The position numbers and the translations under genes were made by a program. The notes under the pieces were generated by a model. That model searched no databases. It was not told the origin of the DNA and saw nothing but the letters and a program-made list of their open reading frames with translations. 64,000 nt of DNA from Cranoglanis bouderius (lineage: Eukaryota > Chordata > Actinopteri > Siluriformes > Cranoglanididae): positions 9,210,800 through 9,274,799 of the forward strand of contig CM042558.1 of NCBI GenBank assembly GCA_023630585.1. The letters are read 5' to 3'. Shown here one piece after another: positions 1-9,959 of the stretch; positions within the stretch are counted from its first letter, which is position 1, and every line of letters starts with the position of its first letter.

Positions 1-2930
1 CACTGAAAACATGAGCTTTCATTCAAGGAATTTACAGGATTCCATCAGATAATGTCATTTAGCAAAGTGATATAAAACATAACACAGAATGGTATGATTA
101 AATAGCCTCCAGAGCTTTTATCAATAGTGTCTGGATAATGGGGAGACGTCTGATGTCCATTAGGGTTAGACAGCATATGTCACAGCTCAGTCAGATGGTG
201 CTTTAGTCTCAGAGGGAATATACCATCTACATCTGGCCTGCACACACATGCTTATATATAGACTGGAGAAAGGGGTGGAGATGAGGGGATGGGGGAGGGT
301 TTTGCGAGGTTTGGGGGCATCCTAGCAGGATCGAGTTTAAGCCTGGACAAGCTTTGTGATTTATGTACAAATAGGGGGAAAACATGGACCAGCACATTTA
401 AAAGACACAGATCTTCTACTCTTAATTGGTAATATGTGTGACTTGTCAAGGTCATAAAATGAATTCAAAAAGTGACGGGAAAAAAATGCTTCAGGATTTC
501 ATTTCAGTCTGCCAACTTTTATAATTTAACCAACAAGATTGTGTGTAAATCGAACTCTCAAATAATGTTTAATCAGAATAGGCATAGTGTAAGGAGAAAA
601 ACCACCAAGCTTCTGCTTTACATCCATCATTATCGTAAAAGTAAACACAATGAGGCATGTTTACCTTCAGCTGTGTGACCTGGGTGTTGATCACATCCAT
701 TAAAAACAATGACTCCATTGCCCCTGAGACGGTCTAAATGAAAAGGGTCATCAGCCTAAAGCTATCTAGTCAGAGGGCAACAGCAGAGTAGCACCAATTA
801 AACAACACATTATGAATGATCTGTTTGAGCTAAAGGCCTGGAAGTACCCAAACTTGTCAAGTGAATTGTCTTTATCTTCTGTTTTTAAACTGGCTTAGAT
901 TTTTACAGGAATGATCTCTTTCACAGTGAGAAATATCTACAACTTATCTGGCCAGTCCAACTTGTCATGAACAAGAGTGCATTAGGCTTGCGCTATCTTT
1001 TTCTATTGGGCTGTGTCTCACTAGAGACAACTTGTACATTAGTGATAAGAAGGCTGGTGGTTCAGTTCCCTGATTGGGCATCAAGATATTTTGTTGGTCT
1101 ATTGCATAGCTGCCAATATCCCTGGCCATCTAATGCAATGGCATCATCTCCATTTTGTGGTCAGGACTAGTGGGGTGTAAATGGACAGTTCAAGTGTACC
1201 TTTGAATTGATTGAAATAAAGATACAATGCATTTGATTCCGATGAAATCTGATGTTGGTGCTGCGTCCTCTGCTCTCAGTAATGCACTGCTGTTACATAG
1301 GTTTATTATTTCACCACAAACCAAATATTCAACTCTTTTTTTTCACTAAAAGCTAGCGTGAGTGCAGGGTGAGCTCAATAAGATGTATACTCACAGGTCA
1401 GAGGGTGTGTTAATCCAAGGAAGTAGATTTAATCCTTTTTTTAATTTAATTTTTTTTTTTACATACATTAGATAACTCACACAACCAGCCAGACCTGTAT
1501 TTCACCCCAGGTACAATTTATTATTAAAGAATGATGCATTGATATTTCTCTTAATCAAATGTCTGTATTCATTTAGAGAACAATAGATAATTTATTTCAC
1601 TGCCAGTAAAGTCAAGTCCATAGATGAAACACACTCTAGGAGAGTTATGCTGAGAACCATAACTTCATAATTTCAAAATTCTTACATTGCTTATATGAAT
1701 TGTTTTTCATATTTCACAACCTGTTTTGTGCCTAGCCAAGTCACAGCAAATACAAGCTCATAGACTCTGCTTGGCGTTCTTTTCATTATTCAATAAAACA
1801 CATTTTTAACACTTAAAAAAAAAAACATTTTAAAAACACTCTTAATAACCAAACAGGAGGACACAGGAAGTGGTTTAGAGCAGGATATTAAAGGCCATAT
1901 GGAAGGTGAATGCAACAGAATACCATCCCTTATCTCAAGCTCACTAATCCCAGGAACAAATGTAGGCAGATTTGTCTGGGATTAGCCACATGTTTTCATG
2001 TTTCACCCCATGGTACCTCTGTAACCCCTGCTAAAGTGATCCATAATCCCCGCAATTTATAGCAGTCTTATTAAACAATGATACAAGATGCGTTCTGGCT
2101 TGATAGGAATCAGGTCGGCCTTTCAGCAGGTAGTAATCTCTGTTGCACTCTCGTTGATCCCGACCAAATGAACTTGTTTTTGTGGCTAAACCTCTCTGGA
2201 TTGGGGAGATGGGATGAGAAAACACACTTGCACAAAGGGATTATGTTAATTTATGGGCCTCTTGTATCTGGAACAGCCTGTGAAGCCTCAGTTCTCAATT
2301 CTTATTACCCCCAGTTGCCTTTGAGACAAGGTGTAAGACCAGTGTTAAGTGTGATTGTAGATCATTCTCATCTTCTAATCTGCGTTTTGGGCTTTAACTA
2401 GGTGTAAATAACTTAATTACATCTGACTGGAGAATGGAGATGTTGTCATGTCATGTTGGTGGTGCAGCTGATTAGCATCGCCCTAAACAATTAGCCCACC
2501 GTCTGGCCATCAGACTAGCAGCAGGAGTACAAGACAAGAAGCAGGTCAGAACAAAAGCAATGTAGCGTTGACCCAGGGACCTGAAATAAATGCAGTGTTG
2601 CTACAGAAATACAATAAATCCAATGAGCCAGTCCTGTGAGAATGACTGATTCATATCATGTTCTCATGAGCAACAGCTGCAAGAGAAAATAAACTCTGTG
2701 TACTATGTTAACGTACAGATGGCTCCCAATATGAATTGTGTAAGACACCATTATGAAATGTCATTATTATCTTATTAAAATTTCATATATTATTAAAATA
2801 CATGTGCATTAGATAAGGAATTAAACAGCATGGCATGCTGTTATACTGTAGAAAAGTAATTAATGTTGGGTCGATGCCAATAACAGCATGTTCAGAAGTT
2901 TTATTCCTTGCATACCATGCAGCTTGACAA

Positions 2931-2931
<1 letters not shown>
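1..2931. other. Non-coding region, no gene recognised
   Basis: No reading frame here resembles a known protein family; the longest, about 107 codons near 2078-2401, has no recognisable motif. Positions 1000-1110 resemble a decayed tRNA-headed SINE (a phrase like gctggtggttcagttccctg), but too weakly for a separate call. Positions 1900-2400 are free of familiar repeats and could include conserved regulatory DNA, which cannot be judged from one sequence. Confidence 0.5.

Positions 2932-2996
<65 letters not shown>
2932..2996. repeat. (ATT)n microsatellite
   Basis: An uninterrupted run of about 21 ATT units, followed by further AT-rich TTTATTAA-type sequence to about 3070. Its purity suggests it is polymorphic in length. 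Confidence 0.95.
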
Positions 2997-2997
<1 letters not shown>

Positions 2998-5900
2998 TAT
3001 TAAATAGATATTTATTAAAATAAATATTTATTTTATTTTATTTTATTAATTAATTAATTTATTATTTACATATTTTTACCTGGCATCTAGTGTACTTCCC
3101 TACAAGTATACGCAATGCTTCTATATGAAATGTAAACTAGTGTGTGTCTTTATGAGTATGATGGTATCAAAGGTGAACTGTAAGCACACTTGGCATAGTA
3201 GTAACCATTGATAAACTTCTGACTGAACATTTGAAATGAATAATAATGAAATAATGAAAAATAATGTAGCACATGTGTTTTCACAGCAACATATTTTACA
3301 ACATGGCCTCTTCCTTGAAGCCTGTCCAATAAAAGTTACAGCTATGTCAAAGCAACCTGACGTAGTATAATGGGGGAAATGAGAAAAGTAAGTATGATTT
3401 ATTGCACAGACCACACACATTTAAAGAAGGCAGTAAATCCTGCCTTGCCACATTTCTTATTTAACTCATTAGAATTATAGTACTATAGAAAAGTCTTATG
3501 CACCCTAATTTCCATTCATTCATCTTCAGCAAGCGCTTTATCCTGCTCTGGTACATCCAGAGTCTGTACCGTTTTATGTATGTATGTATTTATTTATTTA
3601 TTCTTTCTACATAAATATAAAATGTCTTTCGCATTACAGAGTCAGTAGAAAAGGGTAGAAAGGGTAGAATTGTAGGTACAAAAGGGTCGAATTTGTAGAT
3701 TTTGAAACATTTACTTTCTAAGAATTAAAATAATAAACATTATACAGAAATGCTTGTACTGTATATTGTTAAAGACAGTAACATATTAAGCAATAGATCA
3801 CTTTTCAGATTAAAACTACAATATAATGAAGGCTGTCTGGTTTTATCTGGAGAAGCAGATGCAAGTGTAATAGCCAACGTCTCCAGAAGAACTACAGCAG
3901 CATCTCTAAGATGCTTGAAAAAACTCTAAGAAAACACCAAATATTGATTTGATTTAGATTATTACTATTTCACTGTTCTTTATAGTCAGTATTTTATATG
4001 TAGAAATGTTTTTGTTTTATTATTTTGTAAGACATTTTTTCTGTACAGAATTTCTTTATTTGTTTAGACCTTGCTTAGAATTTCTGTCATCGTCTGTTCC
4101 AGAGATGCAGTTTCCTACTCATCAAGGCTACCTAACAGATATTTTAAACAGCTACTTAAGCAGTATTATCCCTCTGTATGTGTCCTTCCTCACACATCTC
4201 CCTGCAGCTTACACCAGAGTCATCTGGGCTGCCCTAAAGCATTAGCTCAAACTCAAGATGTCAGATCCTGACTAAACACAAGGATCAGACAACACTGCAA
4301 AGACAGAAGATACTCAGTAATGTATGAACTGTCTTAAATATTCATGAGAAAGAGCAATGTGCTTGTCTGCTGATTGCTAATGACTTTTACAGTATATATT
4401 GCATGTTGCCCAATTAGGAGATATTTCTCCTAATGATCCTCGCTGATTATTTCTTATGTGAATTCTGAGGGTATTAACCCAAAAACAGCATCTTCTTTAA
4501 TAGTCTGCTTAAACTGTCATCCTATTTCTACAACTCCACGTTGTTTTAATCCCGTCTCAAAGGCTGAGATAATGCAATGCATGGCACAAAGCGCAATGTG
4601 CTTCTTTAATAAGAAGACTGCTTAAAGCAAAATGCGTGGGCTGAGTACAGAAAAAGTTCTAATTGAAATGTAACACTCGCTGCTTCTTATATTGTACTGT
4701 TGGACAGCCCCATCTTTCACAAGATTAACTGTCTGCATCCGTAATCTTGTTGCCTACTGATGCATACACCAGTGCTGGAAACACACCCTGGGAAAAGGAG
4801 TGTTACGTTGCATCATGTGTAGCTTCCAAAGAATAAAATCATCAGTAAAAAGGATAATGGCCACATCTTAAGACACGGAGTTTAGAAGCACAAATATGGT
4901 ATAGCACAAATAAAGCCTTAGTGCTCATTAGGGTTTCATAAAAACATTGCTTTGACCCCAGTAGGAAATAAATCACCTGTGCCGCTCACCGGCCCTGACC
5001 TCAGGGTCACGATTTTATAGATGGATACTTCATCATCCAACAATCTGCTCTTGTACAGCACACAAAAGACACCCAACTGCTTGGGTGACCTTGTTCCATG
5101 ATCCCTGGAAACTACTTTCATTGATAAAACAAACAGGAAAATTCATTTTACCACACAGGTCAGCTGTACTCTGAGCCGTTGTAAGTAGAAATTATTAAAA
5201 ATGCAATGAAAACAGCTGCTGTTCAATGCTTATCGCAGGTAATTGGTTATCATTCATCTCCAAGAATGTCAGCCTCCTAATCTTCATGCCTACATCCAGT
5301 CGTTCTGTGAATCGTATCATACTTAGCAGCCTTCATTGCAAATTAATAGATTTTCAGGCACTAAGGCACTAAAAAGCCACAAAATGTGCTTACAGCCATC
5401 TGAAAATTATATTTACAGATTTCATATTACATCAAGGCATCACAAAATACGTCCAAATAATATGTAATTTGATATTAGAAAACCAATAAAATGCTCCATG
5501 TGTGATATTGGGTTTATATAGCAAATAACATCACTATTAAGAAGTGGATACAGGTGACCTTTTGACCCTGATCTGGTCACATCTGGTCCCTGAGAATGGA
5601 AACAAAAATAAATCACAACATACAGCAGATGTATTCACCACTAGTGGCCATGCAGTGTATCATATATATTATATATGAGATTATATAGAATCATAAACAT
5701 CATGTCACATAGGACATGCCTGAGATAGATAGAGGTATTAGATATTTAGTTTATATATATTATCATTAACTCCTGTGAAGTCTATAATTTTTGCGTTTTA
5801 CCAACAACTCCATGAAGATGAATGTTGATGACAAATGAATTTGTCAGAAATACAGCATACAGATCCTGATAACAATTAATGAATAGCTGTATTGATTGGC

Positions 5901-6470
5901 AACTAAGTGATACACAAAGCAGCAACTACACTGAGATGTTCCAAATGACTATTCATATAAGTGGTTTTTGGTTCTGTAATTTCACCAATTGCATCATTCT
6001 CATGATCTAACAAACCATCACTCTGGTCAAAAACCAACCAACCAACCAACCAACCAAACAAGCAAACCCCCCCTCCACCACCCCACTTATTTCTGTTTCT
6101 AATGTAGCAGAATAAAACATTTGAACAGTAGACCAGTAGGCTTGTGTGTCTATGATTTAATTAAACAGAGATTAATTCTTAGTTTAATTCTTTAGTTTTT
6201 TCTTAGATTTTCTTAGTTACTAATTGGTCTTAGTGACTAATATGTTGTCATCTTATGCTTTTGGACTATGTAAGAGGTTAATGAAGACAGGGGAGCAAAG
6301 GAGACCCAAAGAAATGAGTATTATCCAGCAGAAAAAATAATTGTCTGGGGCAGAGGTCCAGTGCATGTCTGGGGACCCAAAATTCCTACTGGTATTCCTG
6401 ACTATATATAGGTGTTGATTTGTAACCGTAAAATGGTGCAATAATTTCATCTTTAATAATCATTGGAACA
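2997..6470. other. Non-coding region with minor repeat fragments
   Basis: No coding exon is recognisable. A short minus-strand SINE tail lies at 3510-3560 (cattcattcatcttcagca followed by cgctttatcctgctctgg). A (CAAC/CCAA)n run lies at about 6030-6055, and AT-palindromic sequence lies near 5655-5700. The rest shows nothing I can name. Confidence 0.5.
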
Positions 6471-7273
6471 GTTAATTCAGTAGTGTAGGTGTTAATTCAG
6501 TAATGGTGATATTTAATTTAGCACTGTATATGTTGAACAATGCTAATTCATTGCTGCTGATATTAATTCAGCAACGTCAGTGTTAATTCAGCACAGTAAC
6601 TGGTAATTCAGCACTATTACTTTAATGCATCACTAGTGGTGTTAATTCAGGACTGTAGCTGTGCATACAGATGTGTTGTGAACTTGGGTATGTCACCGCT
6701 ATAATATTACTTCATCACTGCTTTTGTTAGTTCAGCACTATAATGTTGATTCAGCACTGTTTTGGTGCTAGTTTAACACTATAATGTTAATTCAGAATTA
6801 TTGATATTGAACACTATAATGTTAGTTCAGCACTGGTGGTGTTAGTTCAGCAGTATAAAGTTAATTCAGCACTGTTGTTAGTTGGTTAGTTTAGCCCAAT
6901 AATGTAAATGGAGCACTGCGTGTATTCATTCATCACTGTCAGTCTTGATTCAGATCAGTAAGTGTTAAATAAACACTTTCTAAATTAATTAATGGTAATT
7001 TTAATTCAATACTGTCATTGTCAATTGTGCTATGTCTATGTTAATTAAGTACTGTAGGTGTTAATTTGGAATTATTAGTGTTAATTAGTTTTGACACTGT
7101 TATAATGTTAATTGAACACTGTGGGTGTTAGTTCAGAACTATACATATACACCTATATTACTATTTATTAGTGTCAATTCAATATGGAACTATTTGTGTG
7201 AATTCAGTACTTTAGGTGTTAATTTGGAAGTATTAATGTTAATTCACTATTGTGTATGTTAATTCAGAACTAC
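6471..7273. repeat. Minisatellite, ~20-bp unit, left block
   Basis: Diverged tandem units resemble gtgttaattcagtactgta, with unit lengths of roughly 16-24 bp and many substitutions. The array continues after the inserted SINE/LINE at 8247, so it existed before that insertion. Similar single units occur again at about 11700-11800. No coding potential is seen. Confidence 0.9.
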
Positions 7274-7450
7274 GGGGGGCACGGTGGCTTAGTGTTTAGC
7301 ATGTTTGCCTCACACCTCCAGGTTTGGGGGTTCGATTCCCACCGTCGCCCTGTGTGTGCGCAGTTTGCAAGTTCTCACCGTGCTTCAGGGGTTTCCTCCA
7401 AGCTCTCCAGTTTCCTCTCCCAGTCCAAAGACATGTATTGTATGCTGACT

Positions 7451-8080
7451 TCTTCTTTCCTTTCGGCTGTTCCCTTCAGGGGTCGCCACAGTGAATCATC
7501 TGCCTCCATCTAGCAATATCCCCTGCATCCTCTTCTCTCAGACCGACTACCTTCATGTCCTCCTTCACTACATCCATAAACCTCCTCTTTGGTCTTCCTC
7601 TCGGCCTCCTGCCTGGCAGCTCTAACCTCAGCATCCTTTTACCGATATATTCACTCTCCCTCCTCTGAACATGTCCAAACCATCTCAACCTGGCCTCTCT
7701 AACTTTGTCTCCAAAACATCTCACATGTGCTGTCCCTTTGATGTACTCATTCCTGATCCTATCCATCCTCGTCACTCCCAAAGAGAACCTCAACATCTTC
7801 AGCTCTGCTACCTCTAACTCTTCCTCCTGTCTTTTCCTCAGTGCAACTGTCTCCAAACCATACAACATCGCTGGTCTCACTACTGTCCTGTACACCTTTC
7901 CTTTCATTCTTGCTGGTACTCTTTTATCACACAACAGACCTGACACTTTTCTCCACCCATTCCAACCTGCCTGCACACGCTTCTTCACCTCTTTTCCTCC
8001 ACAATCCCCGTTGCTCTGGACTGTTGACCCTAAGTACTTAAAATCCTGCACCTTCTTTATCTCTTCTCCCTGTAACCTCA
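7451..8080 (-). mobile_element. 5'-truncated LINE, RTE-like 3' end
   Basis: A 630-bp insertion inside a SINE is bounded by a perfect 18-bp target-site duplication (atgtattgtatgctgact at 7433-7450 and 8081-8098). Read on the minus strand it is a continuous open frame with a stop at 7476. The frame encodes the C-terminal part of a non-LTR reverse transcriptase, with motifs such as KYLGSTV, YRTVVRPAMLYG, RWFGHVQRR and RRPRGRPKRRF. Such tails are typical of the RTE-type elements that are abundant in fish. The short 3' end beyond the stop is AAAG/GAAGA-like. Intact frame and perfect duplication suggest a fairly recent insertion. Confidence 0.9.
7476..8080 (-). pseudogene. LINE reverse-transcriptase C-terminal fragment
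   Basis: About 201 codons are open from the 5' truncation point to the natural stop. The catalytic fingers and palm (YADD box) are missing because the copy is 5'-truncated, so it cannot encode an active polymerase. What remains is the thumb/connection-like tail, with a conserved YG-x-E-T segment, an FGHVQRR segment and a basic GRPKRRF segment. There is no start codon of its own. It is dead on arrival rather than decayed. Confidence 0.85.
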
Positions 8081-8246
8081 ATGTATTGTATGCTGACTGG
8101 CATTTCCATATTGTCTGTAGTGTGTGATTGTGCCCTGCAATGGGTCAGCACCCCATCCAGGGTGTCCCCCACCTTGTGCCCCAAGTCCCCTGGGATAGGC
8201 TCCTGGATCCCTGCAACCCTGTGTAGGATAAGCAGTACAGAGAATG

Positions 8247-8860
8247 AATTCAGAACTGTTAGTATTAATTCAGCACTGTAGGTGTTAAATTCAGTATTGT
8301 AATTATTACTTCAGGACTGTATGTGTTAATTCTGTATTGTATGTATTAATTCAATACTATTAGTGTAAATTCAGCACTGTATGTGCTAATTCAGTAGTCT
8401 AGGTGTTAATTTAAAACTATTAGTGTTAATTCAGTATTGTACGTGTTAATTTAAAACTATTTGTGTTAATTCAGTACTATATGTGTTCATTCAGAACTAT
8501 ATACATTAATCCAGCACTGTAGGTGTTAATTCAGGACTGTAGGTTTTAATTAAGAACTATTGGTGTTAATTCAGTACTGTATGTGTTATTTCAGTACTGT
8601 AGTTGTTTTGAGAACTATAGGTGTTAATTCTGTACTGCGGGTGTTAATTCAGTACTGTAGGTATTAACTGAGTAATATTCGTATTAATTCAATACTGTGT
8701 TCATTCTGAACTATCGGTGTTAATTCAGCACTGTATGTGCTAATTCAGTACTGTATGTGTTCATTTAGAACTGTTAGTGTTAATTCAGTACTGTGTGCTA
8801 TTTCATTACTGTAGTTGTTAATTGAGAACTATTAGTGTTAGTCCAGCACTGTAGGTGAAC
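8247..8860. repeat. Minisatellite, ~20-bp unit, right block
   Basis: This continues the same ttaattcagtactgtaggtg-like tandem array as the left block. About 30 diverged units end near 8858. Confidence 0.9.
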
Positions 8861-9099
8861 TTACTAGTCTATATAGTAGACCTGGTTTGTGCATGGACCT
8901 ACTATGACTTATGTTTGATGTACTACACCAGTTCTATAATCCTTTTATTTGTTTATTTAAAAAAAAATTGGGTAAACAAAAACAACAAACAAAGCTCAGG
9001 AGACTTTAATTGCATTCTCATCCTGGACACATTGCACACTCCGCACACTCACTGCTTTGGTTCTGAATGTTTAAGTAGACTACAGTGGAGATGAAACAC

Positions 9100-9473
9100 G
9101 CCTTCAGCTGCGACCCTCCAATCAAAGGGAGCGTTAAGATGCGCTCGCGTCAAAGTGCAGCACAAGGAGAGTAATTCCCCGGGGAAGTCACCGTCAGAAA
9201 GACAGAAAGAAACACAGATCACTCAGCACGAGCGCTGTCTTTTTTATTTATTGTAATTTAGTCTGTTTTATTTTACTCTGTTCCCCCCCCCCCACACACA
9301 CACTTTTTTTCTCCCTATTTCGCGCGCGAGCGTTGAAGCGCTGAGGTAGCGGCGCTCAGACATGGACCCGGAGACACTCCGCTATTTTCGGTGGCGTTCA
9401 CTTTCACGGCGCTTTAAAGTTAAACCAGTAACTTCTTGAACACAATGGCGTCCGTCAGTCTCCCTTCAGAGGG
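9100..9473 (+). promoter_or_regulatory. GC-rich 5' flank and leader of the sulfotransferase gene
   Basis: Base composition changes sharply from the AT-rich surroundings to CpG-rich sequence (for example tcgcgcgcgagcg near 9321). The region immediately precedes a start codon, as expected of a CpG-island promoter and 5' UTR. No TATA box at a defined distance was identified and the transcription start is unknown. Two short upstream ORFs are listed separately. Confidence 0.55.
9362..9439 (+). other. Upstream ORF 1, 25 codons
   Basis: ATG at 9362 opens 25 codons ending in TGA at 9437-9439, 34 bases before the main start. The encoded peptide is Arg-rich (RYFRWRSLSRRFKVK) with no known homology. 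It matters only if the transcript starts upstream of 9362, which cannot be shown here. Confidence 0.45.
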
Positions 9474-9531
9474 ATGGCAAGTTCTCGCGGACCTCCGCCG
9501 GACCCTTGGAGACTCGCGCCCAAACTTGTAG
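9445..9531 (+). other. Upstream ORF 2, overlaps the main start
   Basis: ATG at 9445-9447 has a strong Kozak context (A at -3, G at +4) and is out of frame with the main ATG at 9474. It reads 28 codons and terminates at a TAG (9529-9531) inside the main coding region. An overlapping uORF of this kind would be expected to reduce translation from 9474 if it lies in the mRNA. Confidence 0.5.
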
Positions 9532-9919
9532 CCATGCTGTGGTTCGGTGTGGCGTGCGCTTTCCTCTTGTACTTTCTGCGATGCTGCGAATCCGAAGTGG
9601 CGGAAAGTTTCAGCCTAAGTCGCGACGAGGCGCCGCTCAGAACGGGACGCTACGGTGAGAGGAACGGGACGGTTCGTGTCGGAGGAGACGGGAGGAGGAG
9701 GAAGAGGAGCGCGGGAGACGGTGCGGATGTGGAGGGCTCGATGAAGGAGAAGGACTGGAGGGGCGCACGCAGGCTGCCGCACGCGCTCATCATCGGCGTG
9801 AAGAAAGGCGGCACGCGCGCGCTGCTCGAGTTCTTGAGGCTTCATCCGGACATCCGCGCGCTCGGAGCCGAGCCGCACTTCTTCGACCGGCACTACGCAC
9901 GCGGCCTCACCTGGTACAG
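9474..9919 (+). CDS. hs3st6: Sulfotransferase coding exon 1
   Basis: ATG at 9474 has G at -3 and G at +4 and opens a frame whose residue 18-36 region is hydrophobic, as expected for the signal anchor. The exon ends with two bases of the Arg149 codon. The donor is CAG|GTAAGAG at 9919/9920. An N-glycosylation sequon lies at Asn64 (NGT). The stem carries RRRKRS at 74-79. The exon is strongly GC-rich, unlike exon 2 and the intron. Confidence 0.93.
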
Positions 9920-9922
9920 GTA

Positions 9923-9959
<37 letters not shown>

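Larger units (their letters stand above)
7272..8246 (+). mobile_element. tRNA-headed SINE, split by a LINE insertion
   Basis: The left part (about 7274-7450) begins with a tRNA-like head (cacggtggcttagtgtttag) and has a pol III B box GGTTCGATTCC at 7329-7339. The body (8099-8246) carries the phrase tgtgattgtgccctgcaatg and ends near gtgtaggataagcagtacag. The sequence aattcagaact flanks the element at 7261-7271 and 8247-8257, which fits a target-site duplication, although the host minisatellite also contains this word. Sequence from 7451 to 8080 is foreign. Other copies of the family lie at 16065, 38513 and 39735. Confidence 0.85.

Noticed and set aside
2078..2401. 107-codon open frame
   Set aside because: No recognisable domain, no codon bias distinct from surroundings, no splice or promoter context.
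7329..7339. tRNA gene suggested by an intact B box
   Set aside because: The head does not fold into a full cloverleaf and continues into a SINE body; it is a SINE promoter.
6471..8860. CRISPR-like array of regularly spaced repeats
   Set aside because: Units are contiguous and diverged with no unique spacers, and the genome is a vertebrate one; it is a minisatellite.
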